From positions 62,001 to 126,000 of the forward strand of contig KV918965.1 of NCBI GenBank assembly GCA_002049455.2: DNA of 64,000 nt, in the 5' to 3' direction. The notes below the pieces were generated by a model, which worked only from the letters and a program-made list of their open reading frames with translations, was not told the DNA's origin and ran no database searches. Positions 11,401 to 20,960 of the stretch are shown here, in pieces. The translations under genes were made by a program, and so were the position numbers. The stretch is from Porphyra umbilicalis (lineage: Eukaryota; Rhodophyta; Bangiophyceae; Bangiales; Bangiaceae). The first letter of the stretch is position 1. Each line of letters opens with the position of its first letter.

Positions 11401-12509
11401 AGTTGACAAGAGCGATCCCCCTGAGGGAAGCCACGGCCCTGACCGTGGCCTCAGCCTTTATAGATACATGGGTTGCCGCCTACGGCATCCCCGACACTGT
11501 CCGTACGGACAACGGACCGCAGTTTGCCCCGGTATATTACCAGGGCATCCTGGGTTTGCTCGGTATAGCCTCGAACTATACCTCGCCTTATCACCCGCAG
11601 ACGAACGGGCAGGTGGAGCGGTATAACCGCACCCTCGCTCGACAGCTCCGCTGCTATGTGGCAGAGCACCAAGCCGAGTGGGACAGCCATCTGTCCCTCT
11701 TGACAACTGCGTACAATACGCAGGTCCATTCTAGCACTGGGGAAATCCCCTTTTCTTTCGTGAGCCCGAGGCGGCTCCAACTGATTGGGATTGAGAGGAT
11801 GCCTCGGCTAAGACAGGCCGAGGAACGACCCGTCGACGCCAGCTCGGCGGCGGAACAATATGTTGAGGACCTGAAGGCCCTCATTCCCAAGGTCCGGGAG
11901 CACCTGGGGAAAGCCCAGGCAGCGTACAAGCGCGCCTTCGACGCGCGCGCTCGAGAGAAGAATAACCAGCTAAAAGCTGGGGACTGGGTCTATCTGGATG
12001 CCCACTCCCGCTCGCCAAAGAAGCTTGGGTTTAAGACCCAGGGGCCTTATATGGTACTACAGACCGATGGGTATCGATTCCTGGTAGAGAGCCCCAGGGG
12101 CATCAGGACGGTGAGCAGTGACCATGTCACTGGAGCTCCCACGCCCCCGGCGAGGGATGCTAAGTGGACCCGTGCCCTGAAGGCACAGGCCCTCTTTAAG
12201 CAGGGGACCCACCTTAAGGATGGTCCCGAATACGTGTTTGAAAAATTTATCAAACATGGGTGGAATGATGACGGGCAATTGAAGCTCTTAGTCAAATGGT
12301 TTGGGTTTCCCGAAGGGGAAGCCACGTGGCAATTTGCCTCTTCTCTTCCGAGAGAAGCCCTCCGGAAATACTGTCGCCGGAAGAAAATTAAGCTCCCCGC
12401 CTTGACGCGGGAAGGGGTATACTTCTCTGACCAAGTCAAGAAAAGGGTACAAGACCTGCGAGTCGCTCGGGCGGCCGTAGAAACAAAGGTCACAAAGAAG
12501 AGGGGCTGA
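8364..12509 (+). CDS. pol: pol polyprotein: PR, RT, RNase H, integrase, chromodomain
   Basis: An intact 1381-codon frame overlaps the end of gag by 88 bases in the -1 frame, so expression by -1 frameshifting is plausible; the ATG at 8364 need not be used. Visible domains: aspartic protease with ILDTGSG (Asp104); reverse transcriptase with the YLDD box (residues 540-543); RNase H with a VDVDAS Asp near 690 and later E and D residues; integrase with an HHCC zinc finger (about 919-960) and a DD35E triad at Asp989, Asp1049 (RTDNGPQF) and Glu1085 (NGQVERYNR). A GPY/F-like segment follows (KTQGPYMVL), then a chromodomain at about 1290-1340 with the WFGFPEGEATW core that would guide integration to modified chromatin. 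It stops at TGA 12507-12509. No disabling change is seen. Confidence 0.97.
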   Translation: MVVLGRLTLPREGCGRAGRGGQLPLGKRVAGGVIPPARETQGVDRRCKSSRRAGRNRPSRVVGASQGRPPKGTPCAFMPSSSYQLAVRLFLTAGFDLTTRAILDTGSGPTLIDRRLLPVDTPLQPLGDLAKMFHDVNGGWLPIVGAVCLGVTLGGQTSYISFGVVNNMSVPAILGTSFIDVATKNIATQEQHVELLDGTKVPIKRRGAPRGRPDPSISAVCACPEGLTAQLKPARKTWVQPGTIAHVPVRSTYTGHGLVRGRPPLYHKHGLQVAQGPAIMMADEPITIQVMHLGVTPLRLTTDMTIGYIDAHEGPTYEVSESELKELATPPKGVEGSPLPKVDVSSVPAEWSGPVKALLQKHSSLWEGKLGLIRGVEHRIRLKPGAVPVRQHPYKAGPMAREREKGEVERMRSMDVIEPASGEWASPVVMVPKPDGSVRFCIDYRKLNLMTIKDAYPIPRMDECIDSLGDARVFSTLDCNAGYWQIPVAEEDKHLTAFTCHSGAWQCVRLPFGLCNAPATFQRAMDMILAGVKWQICLVYLDDVIVFSGSPEEHLQHLDEVLTLLGKAGVTLKASKCHFFQEEVEYLGHVIRPGRVHVLEKNLRALRGLRYPETQTQMKSFLGMCGVYRRFVAGFAKIAKPLTALTSTKLPKKLPPPSGKETDAFEMLRGRLLDAPILALPKRHGHYIVDVDASYEQLGCCLQQQQSDGEYHPIGYYSRALLPAEKNYFATEIEALGVVWAVTYLRSYLEGAEFVVRCDHRALLSVLTSMSPNARINRWRLRLSEYNYEIRHKPGKDHKVADALSRLPTEGLDTSPLDEDIPVLAVETRASDVLQEASPEEAPMGALTTREIILGQAEDTFCQARLKELDALSPPDPTWSRQAFFFREKNGLLCRRSVYGRETQVVIPEALKKRLLTHQHQSVLAGHPGSRKMYNTLRRYVYWPTMVVDVYKHVEQCPACAKNRLSERKHTTVMKLFAADEPFSGLAMDLLGPLPTSRGGHKHVLVICDRFTKLTRAIPLREATALTVASAFIDTWVAAYGIPDTVRTDNGPQFAPVYYQGILGLLGIASNYTSPYHPQTNGQVERYNRTLARQLRCYVAEHQAEWDSHLSLLTTAYNTQVHSSTGEIPFSFVSPRRLQLIGIERMPRLRQAEERPVDASSAAEQYVEDLKALIPKVREHLGKAQAAYKRAFDARAREKNNQLKAGDWVYLDAHSRSPKKLGFKTQGPYMVLQTDGYRFLVESPRGIRTVSSDHVTGAPTPPARDAKWTRALKAQALFKQGTHLKDGPEYVFEKFIKHGWNDDGQLKLLVKWFGFPEGEATWQFASSLPREALRKYCRRKKIKLPALTREGVYFSDQVKKRVQDLRVARAAVETKVTKKRG

Positions 12510-12639
12510 GCCCCTTTATTCCCTACGGGGCCCTCTCGCACTCTCCCCCACAGTGCGGCACCTCCCTTTACAAAGGGCGGTGAAGGGTAACACAACCAAA
12601 GACCGAGGGACAGGGGTGCCAAGCACCCCTGGTGACAAG

Positions 12640-14847
12640 TCACCAACCCCCGGAGCGAGAACCAAAGTCAGGGTTATAACCCTGACCGGGATCATCATCG
12701 CGCGAGTAATACCCCGGCCCCGAGAAGGTCGGGGGTGTCGCCGAGGGACCAGTCGCCGTCCCATAAGGGACAGGAATAGCGACACCAGAGCCCGCCCCAT
12801 AAGGGGATGGGGTAGCCGATCCCGAGCCCGCCCCATAATGGGACGGGGTAGCCGATCCCGAGCCCGCCCTATAAGGGGGCGGGGCTACCGAACCCAACGT
12901 CGCCCCATGAGGGGACGGAACAGAAGAGCCAGGCCCCACCCCGTAGTGGGGTGGGGAAGGGGACGGCGGACGCTGTAGCGCCGCCGACGAAATACCACCC
13001 CCGGCCGGAGCCGGGGGTGACGCCATGTTGCGGATAGCCCATCCCGCCAAGACGGTATTGGTCTCGGCCACGGCCGCGCCATACTCCTCCGCCAAGAGGC
13101 GGCGGATTGAGTCGACTGTACTCAAGGAGTACAGCACATCCGCTTCTCGGTCACCCATAGGGCGTGACACAATAACGGCCATCTCGTTGCGAAGCCGCAC
13201 CAAGGTGCGGCTTAGGGCCATCATCAAGGTGTGATCCACCCCGTTGGTAAGGATCGGGGGAAGCTCCCCTAGGGAGCGGGCCAAGCCATCCCACACCGCG
13301 CGCCGCACAGGCCGCGGGGTCCCCAATTGGGCGGCCCCGTCCCACGAGAACAAGGGAAGGGCCGCCAACGGCGGACCCGAACGTCCCCCAATAAGGGGGA
13401 CCGACCCTCCTCCGGGGTAGGCACGGCGCGATCGGCCAAAGCGTACACCCCCTCGGGGGGTGTAAGGACGAGAGACCGCCCCCCCAAGGGGCGAGGCCGG
13501 ATACGGCACCCCCGCGAAGCTCGCGGGGGGCGACGCCGGCTGTGCCGCCGGGGGAGCCAAAAGGGCCGCCGGACCGTAACGGTTCGGCCCGGCTGTGGCT
13601 AGGTCCCGATCAAGGGGACGAAGACGCAGTTCGTGAGTGACATCCCTCCCATAAGGGAGGGTGGAGTCACCAAGGCCCTCCATGAGGACCAAGACCCCGT
13701 CATCGTCAAGTACCTTGGCACACCGGAAGACCCCTCGGGGGCTCCCATCATGCAGGAGCCACGACTCCTTCCCATGCTCCTCCACAAGGCGGAGGAGCTC
13801 TAACCCGGGCTCCAAGAGGGGCCGAGCGGACGGATCGGCCGAGCACAGTCGCTCTGCCGTGAGCTCAACAAAAGCCGTCCGCAGGACCAGGGGGAGACGC
13901 CACAGATGGCCATGATGGCGGATGCTGCCGACGAAGACGTCGGCCACCTCGGCGGCCCAAAGGGTCGCCAACATAATATGGTAGGGTCCCCCGAGGACCT
14001 CTCCCATCAGCTTGCTGCCACGCAGCGCCACCATCTGTGGCATCCGCGCGGCCATACCGCGCGGCACCTCGACCGACGCCCACCAAAGGGGGGCGATCGG
14101 AAACAGGGCCTTGCGCCGAGATACCGGAACTTCTCGGACCTCCCGCTGCTCATGGAGCACCAGGACGCCCAGGGTAGTCCGAATCGTCCACTCCCCCAGG
14201 GCGCCGGGTACAAAGTACCCGCGGTCCTCCTCCCCCAACTTGGGGGGGGTGCCAGGGTAGTAGTCCCACGAGAAGTAGGGCTTATCGCCTACCTCCGGGG
14301 GGAGGTCACGCTCCGCCAAATGGCGAAGCACCTGACACACCCGCCAGTCCTCCTGGCGGCGGAGAAAGGGAAAGTCCGTTGCCGTCCCCTCGGGAACGGC
14401 GTACAACGGGCCATAGTTGGCCCGGATGGTCGTCCATAGACGGACCATGCGGCGGCCCTCAAGGACCGCATACCGTTGTTCCACCAGGGACCCCCCGAGG
14501 TCGCAGGGGAACCGGCGAAAAGAGTCGTCGACGACGGCGGGAGTCGGCCAAGAAGCCGACAGGAGGGAGGCCAGGGTGCCGTCAATCTCCTCCTCCTCGC
14601 CGAGGACGTCACCAGGGGCACCGCCCCGACTGTCGACCGCCATGGCGGCCGCACCGTGGGCCGCATCGGCCGACGCCATCGGACCCCGCGAGACGGGGCC
14701 CCCAAGAAGTCCGAAGAGCCCCACCCGTGGGCGGGGCACGAGGTCGGCGAGGAGGGGGGAAGGACCCCGGACACGCGCTCTCGGCGCTGTCCCACCTCGT
14801 GACGACGAGGGTGCCCGCCGGACACCCGAGTAGTCCGGTCCCCCCAA
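12640..14847 (-). CDS. 735-codon antisense ORF inside the retrotransposon
   Basis: A single uninterrupted frame on the strand opposite gag-pol fills most of the 2.5 kb between pol and the 3' LTR. It has an Arg/Pro/Ser-rich N-terminus, a balanced, probably folded centre of roughly 330 residues rich in Trp, Tyr, Phe and Leu (for example KPYFSWDYYPG, FPIAPLWWASVEV, ESWLLHDGSPRG), a Pro/Ala linker, a second short helical block (ILTNGVDHTLMMALSRTLVR), and a C-terminus of PYGAGSGSATPS-type repeats. The + strand here has only short ORFs. No family is recognised; extra antisense ORFs are known in some plant LTR elements, but function here is unknown. It has its own in-frame ATG at 14847 and ends at TGA (12640-12642). 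Confidence 0.75.
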   Translation of the reverse strand: MGGPDYSGVRRAPSSSRGGTAPRARVRGPSPLLADLVPRPRVGLFGLLGGPVSRGPMASADAAHGAAAMAVDSRGGAPGDVLGEEEEIDGTLASLLSASWPTPAVVDDSFRRFPCDLGGSLVEQRYAVLEGRRMVRLWTTIRANYGPLYAVPEGTATDFPFLRRQEDWRVCQVLRHLAERDLPPEVGDKPYFSWDYYPGTPPKLGEEDRGYFVPGALGEWTIRTTLGVLVLHEQREVREVPVSRRKALFPIAPLWWASVEVPRGMAARMPQMVALRGSKLMGEVLGGPYHIMLATLWAAEVADVFVGSIRHHGHLWRLPLVLRTAFVELTAERLCSADPSARPLLEPGLELLRLVEEHGKESWLLHDGSPRGVFRCAKVLDDDGVLVLMEGLGDSTLPYGRDVTHELRLRPLDRDLATAGPNRYGPAALLAPPAAQPASPPASFAGVPYPASPLGGAVSRPYTPRGGVRFGRSRRAYPGGGSVPLIGGRSGPPLAALPLFSWDGAAQLGTPRPVRRAVWDGLARSLGELPPILTNGVDHTLMMALSRTLVRLRNEMAVIVSRPMGDREADVLYSLSTVDSIRRLLAEEYGAAVAETNTVLAGWAIRNMASPPAPAGGGISSAALQRPPSPSPPHYGVGPGSSVPSPHGATLGSVAPPPYRAGSGSATPSHYGAGSGSATPSPYGAGSGVAIPVPYGTATGPSATPPTFSGPGYYSRDDDPGQGYNPDFGSRSGGW
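12785..12915 (+). repeat. 36-bp tandem repeats near pol end
   Basis: Three to four units of the form CGAGCCCGCCCCATAAGGGG plus ATGGGGTAGCCGATC follow each other. On the minus strand they encode the repetitive C-terminus of the antisense ORF. Confidence 0.75.
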
Positions 14848-15038
14848 CGAGGGGGACCGTTTTGTACGCCCTGGGGGGGCTCACCGAGGCCCTCGTGGGG
14901 CCCGAGTCCGGGGGCGGCCCGCCAGGATGTCCCACAGAGGGGCCCTGAAGAGGCAAGGCCGGACGAACCGCCGGGGGCTCCCCCTGGCCAGTGTGTGGGC
15001 TGTTGGACACAGCCCCGGGTCTGCGAGACGCAGGCCCT

Positions 15039-15049
15039 AAGGTGGGGAA
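15039..15049 (+). promoter_or_regulatory. candidate polypurine tract
   Basis: AAGGTGGGGAA lies two bases before the 3' LTR, the expected place for the plus-strand primer. It has one pyrimidine, so the assignment is by position. Confidence 0.45.
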
Positions 15050-15051
15050 TA

Positions 15052-15819
15052 TGTGGGGGAAACCCCCTCTCCCCTGATGACGCGATCCCCCCGGTATGAG
15101 CCGCGGGAGGGGTCGCGAGCACCCACGCAATGCCCCTAGAGGGAGCGGTGTGCGGCGCCCCTTCGGGGCGCCTGCCAGGTGGCTCTCAGGGCCACCCCCG
15201 GGTCTGACATCCCCCTTGCCCGAAGGCAGGGGGGGACAGGGCCTGACGCGAACGATGGGCCACGCGACCCCTCCATCCGGGCCCCCTAGAGGGGCCTGGA
15301 AGCTTGTGGAAGCTCCTCTGGCTGGGGAGAAGCCCGGGACCGAGATTAGATCTCGGCCACTATCGATATCCCACGAGGACTTCGATCGGAGAGTTGAAAA
15401 TCTGGGGATAAGTCCCTAGTGATGTATTGGGCAATTTCAGTCCAAGCTGGCTTAAATCCTGGGACCATATCTCTCTTCCAGTGGAAGGGGGTCCCTTGAT
15501 CCGTGGCAGGGGCCACTAGGACCCCTCATCAGGGACCGTGGCCCGTCGGGCCCCGGCCCCCCTACGACCGTCTTTTCCTGGGTCGGGATTGTGCACGTCC
15601 TGCGTCTTGTTTCTGAGGGTATATGAGTGTATGCTTTGGGGTCATCGTGCGTACTCGAATAAATGAGCGTTGCGTTTGCGTTAGTTCCGGCGTTCTGGTG
15701 CGCTCCGCGCCCTGTGATCCATGCGTTTGTGTTCTTTCTCCTTTGTGTCGCTCCGCATCCTGTGCTGAGTTTTCTGACGGGGCCGTGCCCCGTCGGCTTT
15801 GTGGGCAGAAACCACTACA
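15052..15819 (+). repeat. 3' LTR
   Basis: Near-identical to the 5' LTR, same TGTG...CTACA ends, followed directly by target duplication CTCTT at 15820-15824. Confidence 0.95.
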
Positions 15820-16233
15820 CTCTTGAGATCCTGATGTGCGTTTCCAGTGCGCAGAGCTGCATGGGGTGACTGTGTAAGGAACTCACAGTATTCCCAGTCT
15901 TTCCATTGGTCCACGTACGCTGTAGAATGATTGCAACCACTCTGCAACCGTCATTTTTTGGAGGTCAGTAATAGCACATGGGCTTTGGCGTTGCGAACCT
16001 GCAACCCCAAGAACCTGAAAATGACTGGCTCCAAGATCGGGGCTATCTGAGAGGTCCACAGAACATTGCCCACAGGCGGGTACTAAGGAGTTGTCAGCCA
16101 AGAACGCGTCGGGAGAGGCTCTTTCCATGGAGGCCAGTCGAGAAATTTCTCGTACCCCACCCCACCTGCCCCCGTGCAGTGATGTGTCAGTCCTTCAGAA
16201 AACGCGCATGTCTCATTTTTGGGACACGCACCA

Positions 16234-17560
16234 TAGACACGAGAAAAGGAAAAAAAGAAGCGAAAAGTATAAAATGCACCAGACAGGATGCCAAATACAG
16301 CAACTAGACAAGACGTGGGAACTAACAAAAAAGGAAAAGGACAGCTCGTCGCTGGGTGGCAACGGCTGCACTGCCATGGCCGCCCACAGCGCCGCCAACA
16401 GCGGCTCGCCCCTCCCAGCCATCGCAGGCATGTCGGCCCCCGCCGACAATGGCGCGGCCACCGCCGCCCGCACTGCCGCCACCAGGTGCTGCGCCGCCTC
16501 TTCGGCGCGCGCTGGCGGCTGCGCCGTCATGGCCGCCAGCATCGCAGCCATCAGCAGCTTCTCCCCCCCGACCGACGTTGACACCTGAATGCCGCAACGA
16601 TATCAAGTACGTGGTGTACGTAACATCTATAAGGTGGCCCCTCTGGTGCTTTGCATGGCACATCATGGCTCAGTTTGCTTGCACACCAAGGATCTTACTA
16701 ACTGGTTTGCCGATGATGGGCGTGGTAGAGAAGACGGTGGTCGAAAGCAAAATGTCGCCCTCTCCCCGCTGCATATCATCGTCAAGTGGGCAGTGGCGGC
16801 CTGGCACAGGTGGTGTCGATGGCCTCAGGAAAATATGTACATCAGTACACATCGTTGGTTACGACCCTGAGGAAAAGAGATGAAATTAATGCAACATTGA
16901 ACAGAGAAAATGATGAGAAACAGGACAAAGTCACAAGAAATAATCAAAGAAATCTGAAAATCTCATTTACTTTGGCCAGCTGTGCCGTACAGTCATCTGA
17001 GGAAGGTTCGAAGCTGGATACGGCCTTCGAACGTTGTGGAACATTCTATGTCATTTTTCAAGATGGATTATTGGGCTGCAATGAATGGGGCCTTCGTGGC
17101 CAGTCGTTAACTCACTTGGTCTAACAATTGGCTGTAAGCGCTCCTTAGGAAGTGATGACAGCCAGTCGTGAACTATTTCGGAGTGAACCATTGGACAGGA
17201 ATCCTCCTCAGCATCCTGGTTCTTGTGTGTTCATGGTTCGAGGGCCGGGGAAAACGTGGAACACTGCAAGGCCCTGGTCATCAGTCAGGCCCAGTCTTGA
17301 CGACGGGTTCTCAGCGTGCACACAAGCGTGTGAACCAATGAGAGCGCTGTGTTCCAATCACGGCTGCTTCATTTCTATCAATCTTTCTCGACCGGCGGTT
17401 CCGCTCACGAAGGACTTACGCTCAAAACAGGCTCGTTTTGGAACTATTGTGGTCGGGACGTGAGCGTGTGCGAGAGTTTCCGGAATATCTATCACACGAA
17501 CACGCGTGGAGAGGCCACCTCGTGATCTTAGGTCGGGTTTTCGACGCCGTTCGACTGTCA
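16234..17560. other. gap, no gene assigned
   Basis: An Ala-rich low-complexity stretch at about 16350-16580 is open on both strands and cannot be assigned. 16600-17560 is less GC-rich and holds only short ORFs without recognisable motifs. TATAAAAT at about 16269 could be a promoter element, but no gene follows it. Confidence 0.4.
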
Positions 17561-17852
17561 GAGCATCTCCACAAATGGCTGCAACCGTCCAAACAGCCAA
17601 ACGTGGCACGGTTTGGCCGTTTGGACGGTTGGAGCAATGGTGGCTCGGATCCGCTCCAAAACTAGTGTGTGACGGGGCTGTGATGACCATAAATAGACCT
17701 GTTCACATTTTCTAATCCCTCAATGCATCTCGCGGTCGTCTCGCGGGATCGCCCTTCTTTTGGAGCTTGAACGGCAGCGCCACTTCAAACAGGCCTGTTT
17801 GGAGACACCGCGAGTCGTTTGGCCAACCCCTGGTTCCCTGTTCGGACCACGA

Positions 17853-18309
17853 TTCAAGGCACGTGCGTACAATACCTGGCCTTCAGGGCGGTGGCGCGCT
17901 CGGCGACGCATTGACATCGGGCGCGCCGGCCGGCTTTCTGGCCACGAGTGCGCACGGGGACACGTACAGCCACGTTGCCATGGTAGGGAGGGCGTCGGGC
18001 GGGGAAAGGGGTGCCGCCTCCGCCACTGCAGCGGCGGCGGCCCCCGCCGGCGTCGCGCGGCGCCAACGGGCGAGGCCGTCACTCCGCCGCGCAGCGCACC
18101 TGCGCACGGCGGGCAGGGCGGCCGACACGGCGCACGGCCGGGCGGGTGGGGCTGATCGCCGCGCGACGAGGCGCCTGTAATCGCGCCGCTAGATGGCGTC
18201 AGCAACCGCCGACGCGCCGCCGCAACAGAAAACGGCGCGCAGGCACGATCACCCGCGGGTCATCGTGGGCGCGTGTAGCCCCGGAAGTCGCTGCGCGCGG
18301 TCACTGCGG
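17853..18309 (+). repeat. family B copy 1, left part
   Basis: Starts TTCAAGGCACGTGCGTACAA and shares the long GC-rich body of the complete copy at 42973-43613 in the same orientation. It is interrupted at 18309 by the 2.8 kb insert; the right part resumes at about 21100. Confidence 0.8.
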
Positions 18310-18599
18310 AACCCCGGTATTCCAAGGGTTGATCGGGTACGCCCAAGGTGCTGTTCAAGGTGGATTAGGTGTAGGGGAGTATTTTTAATACATGTTTTGG
18401 TGCATGGACCTGGGATGTCGTCGACATGTAGCCCCTTTTTCGCACGCAGGGGATCGCGCTCGGCCCGACCGCCGTCACCTGTCCGCCCGCTCCTGCATCC
18501 CGCCCGGTGGCCTTCCGCGGGCGGCCTCCCGCCTGCCCGACGCCCGCCGGCCTGCCGCCCGCCCGCCCGCTCCCCCCCCGCGCTCCCGGCCTGCCTCAA

Positions 18600-19015
18600 C
18601 TCCCACCGCGTCTGCTGCTCCTGTATGACCCCACAGGCGAGCTCTTGAAGCTTAGTGTACACTGTGGCCTGCCGGTCGGGGTGCTCCACGTTGATCGTGT
18701 CGACGCATGTGAAAGACACCGGCTCGCTCGTCAGCTAGGAGAGGCGCCGGTCATTCACCGCGTCCACGTCGCAGTTCTTCGCCCGCAGGCGCTGGTGGTC
18801 GGGCCACGCGTCGTCGCCCCCAGCCGCCTACGTTAAATTGAGCAGGTCGATGTCATCGTCCACGGGCGCTCCGACCCGCAACCGCATGAGAATGCGGCTG
18901 CGAGGGAGTGGGGAATAGGATGGAACAGGGGCTGGATGGGGAAAGTGTCACGGGACGGGCTCTGCCATGCCTACCTTCGTGGCACGGATGAGGTCACCGA
19001 TGGCGTTCCGCGATT
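18600..19015 (-). pseudogene. PIF1-like helicase relic
   Basis: Reading the minus strand, an exon ending ...NAIGDLIRATK is followed by a donor GTAGGC near 18980 and an acceptor CCCTCGCAG near 18900. The next exon reads ILMRLRVGAPVDDDIDLLN, then QRLRAKNCDVDAVNDRRLS and VSFTCVDTINVEHPDRQATV. The spacing of the LxRLRxGxxxxxDIxLLN block and the later VDxxN block is that of the C-terminal part of PIF1-family helicases, including those of Helitrons. Two in-frame TAG codons (near 18830 and 18740) and the absence of the Walker motifs show it is a fragment. Whether it came from a Helitron, a host PIF1 or another element cannot be told. Confidence 0.55.
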
Positions 19016-19340
19016 CCCGTGTTCGTTCATGCGTATCTCGCCGCCAGTAAGCAGAGGAGCTCGCATTCTGGCCTGTGCGCTCTTCGACTGTTGAAGCGAA
19101 CACAAAACGTCAGCGCCATAGCCAGCAGACCAACTGGACCGCCACCGCATCCGCTAGTGCTGCGGGAAAGCCGCTGCCGGAAGTATCAATGGTGTCGACG
19201 TGTGCGGCGTTCGCGCTGCTTCAGGCGGGGGCGGTGACACATAGGGGCTGCTTGTGGCCTTGTGGCCAGGCGGGCTCCGCTTTTGCACAATCAACTCGAC
19301 TGAACTAAATACGTTCAGTACAGAGCACTTTGAAAGTTGA

Positions 19341-20472
19341 TTAGCCTCTGACACACGCTGGACATTGTATCGAACGAGTTTTGGAGTATGGCTGGATTGT
19401 ACTCTTCAACCGTGTTCTACTCATGGCTGATTGTGCTAGCTGACGGGACTGGGACTGGAGTCCTGTTGCGCACCACTCTGTCTGCCTCGAGGAGGCGTCG
19501 TCTGCTGCTGTACAGCCCGCTTTCCTCAACGCTGGAACTTCCGCGGCTGGCAGGGGTGACGACAGGCGTCGGGCGGGTGTGTCGTGCGTCAGGTAGCTGC
19601 TGGGGGGAGCGACTAGGCGTGGCCGCCCGGTTGCCCCTCCCTGTCTTGTATCCAGCCAGCCGCCGCCCACCGGCACAACGGCCGCCGCGTCGCGGACACA
19701 CGGGATGTTGGCCACCACTGGCCAGCCCCCCACCGTGACGGCATCTGCCTCGCCACCGCCGCCCCCCCCCCACAGGCTCCTCATGGGAGCTCTCCATTTA
19801 GAATATAATGCTACCTCCCTCCGCGTTTGTCCATTTGGCGAGCACCGCCAATACTTGCCGCGACCACGCGGCCAGCGGCAACCAGCGCTGCTGCAGGCAC
19901 TGTGGCGTGTCGACGTCTGCTTTGGTGTCTCTTCGCTGGCGCCGGAACAGAGTGCCCCACGTGCAGCTGGGTGCCTATCTCGCTCTGTTACTGCCACGAT
20001 ATTGGCCGTCCGCTGCACCAATCGACTGGGAGGGGAGCCCCTTGCGGTCCCCTTGAGCCTGCCCCCACAACCATGAACGCCGCCACGTCGCCGTTGCTCC
20101 ATCTCAGGTACTGCTGCACTGCTATCAACAACCGCGTCCTCCCCTCCAGGGTGTAGCCCTTTCACGGCTGTATCCGTAGAGGACCACACGCTTGTGTACT
20201 CCACACGCTCCTGTGACGTCATAAAAAAACATTGCGCGTCTCCCTTTAACAGGCGCTCCCCGTCGCTCCACACAGCGGGCAGCCGTGCACGGAGAAGCGA
20301 CCCGAAGGTCACAAAAAACCGTTGCTGGCGCGTCCGCGACGGGCCCGACCGGTAGATCCCGGCCGCGTACGGACCAAGCGGGGCCGACATGGCCGCCAAC
20401 AGCCGCGGGGGACCGCGCCGATGCGGCGAAGAGCCCCACTAGTAGGACCACGCGAAGCGGGGACGCCGCCAC
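19341..20472 (-). other. overlapping minus-strand ORFs, unassigned
   Basis: Two minus frames are open: one of 115 codons (20125-20472) starting with a signal-peptide-like MAASPLRVVLLVGLFAASA and containing several cysteines, and one of 352 codons (19341-20399). They overlap over most of the shorter one, so at most one is used. Neither shows a recognisable domain. They lie within the 2.8 kb insert. Confidence 0.25.
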
Positions 20473-20499
20473 GAACAGGCGACGGCGCGGCCGCTAGAC

Positions 20500-20960
20500 A
20501 GGATGACCGCGGGCACAGGGGGGGGGGGGGGGAGAGCAGGAAGAAGAGGTGGTGGGAGCGAGAGCGGGATGAGAGAGGCGGGGTAGGTGAACAGTGAGCC
20601 GCCAGCCGCCAGCCCAGCAGCACCAGGCCGCTGCCGGCCGGCCGCCGGAGTAGCGGCCACCGGCAGCCACCACGACGTCTGGCGGCACCGCAAAAAGGAG
20701 GTCATGCAGCAGGCGGGACCATGGGGAGGGGGCGTAAGAGGAACGGAATGGCCGAGAGGCAAAGAGGGGAGCAGCAGCGCAGCGTTGAAGAGCGGGCAAC
20801 CGGGGCCGGCGAGGCAGCGGCGGCGGCGGCGACGGCGGCGGCAGCGGCGACAGCAGCTGTGGCGGTGCAGGGGGCGGCGCCGCGGGGGGCGGGTGCTGGG
20901 GTGGATCTGGGCACCCCCCTCACACACACTGTCAGGGACGCCTCACACCAGCTCTGTCGG
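20500..20960. repeat. GC-rich low-complexity block
   Basis: A G14 run near 20518-20532 and a GGC-type triplet stretch near 20815-20870 produce long but compositionally biased ORFs on both strands. No gene supported. Confidence 0.5.

Larger units (their letters stand above)
5491..15819 (+). mobile_element. Ty3/gypsy LTR retrotransposon, chromovirus clade
   Basis: Two near-identical LTRs of about 767 bp flank gag, a gag-pol overlap, a full pol with C-terminal chromodomain, and an antisense ORF. The 5-bp duplication CTCTT sits immediately outside both LTRs (5486-5490 and 15820-15824), and the LTRs begin TGTG and end CTACA. I count two substitutions between the LTRs (in the stretch near 6207-6230 versus 15769-15790) and possibly one single-base length difference, so the insertion is young. 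Domain order PR-RT-RNaseH-IN-chromodomain places it in the chromoviruses. Gag carries an in-frame stop, so present autonomy is uncertain. It lies inside the TA-target element at 3943-16233. Confidence 0.96.
3943..16233. mobile_element. TA-target non-autonomous DNA element, split by later insertions
   Basis: The two ends are perfect inverted repeats: TGGTGCGTGTCCCAAAAATG... from 3943 and its reverse complement ending at 16233. The same ends and much of the interior occur in the 628-bp copy at 39392-40019, in the opposite orientation, so these are two members of one family and the short copy is an internal deletion or a related MITE. Right flank is TA; left flank is GA, so the TA duplication is one base off here. 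The element is interrupted by a small PIF/Harbinger-like element (4120-5012) and by the LTR retrotransposon (5491-15819); without them it is roughly 1.1 kb. TA target and TIR form suggest Tc1/mariner or pogo relatives. No transposase of its own is visible. Confidence 0.8.

Noticed and set aside
12509..15051. Envelope gene downstream of pol on the + strand
   Set aside because: No + frame of useful length, signal peptide or membrane anchor; the only long frame is antisense.
20125..20472. FFYD...TGAC recalling a Kunitz inhibitor domain
   Set aside because: Cysteine number and spacing do not fit, and an overlapping frame is equally open.
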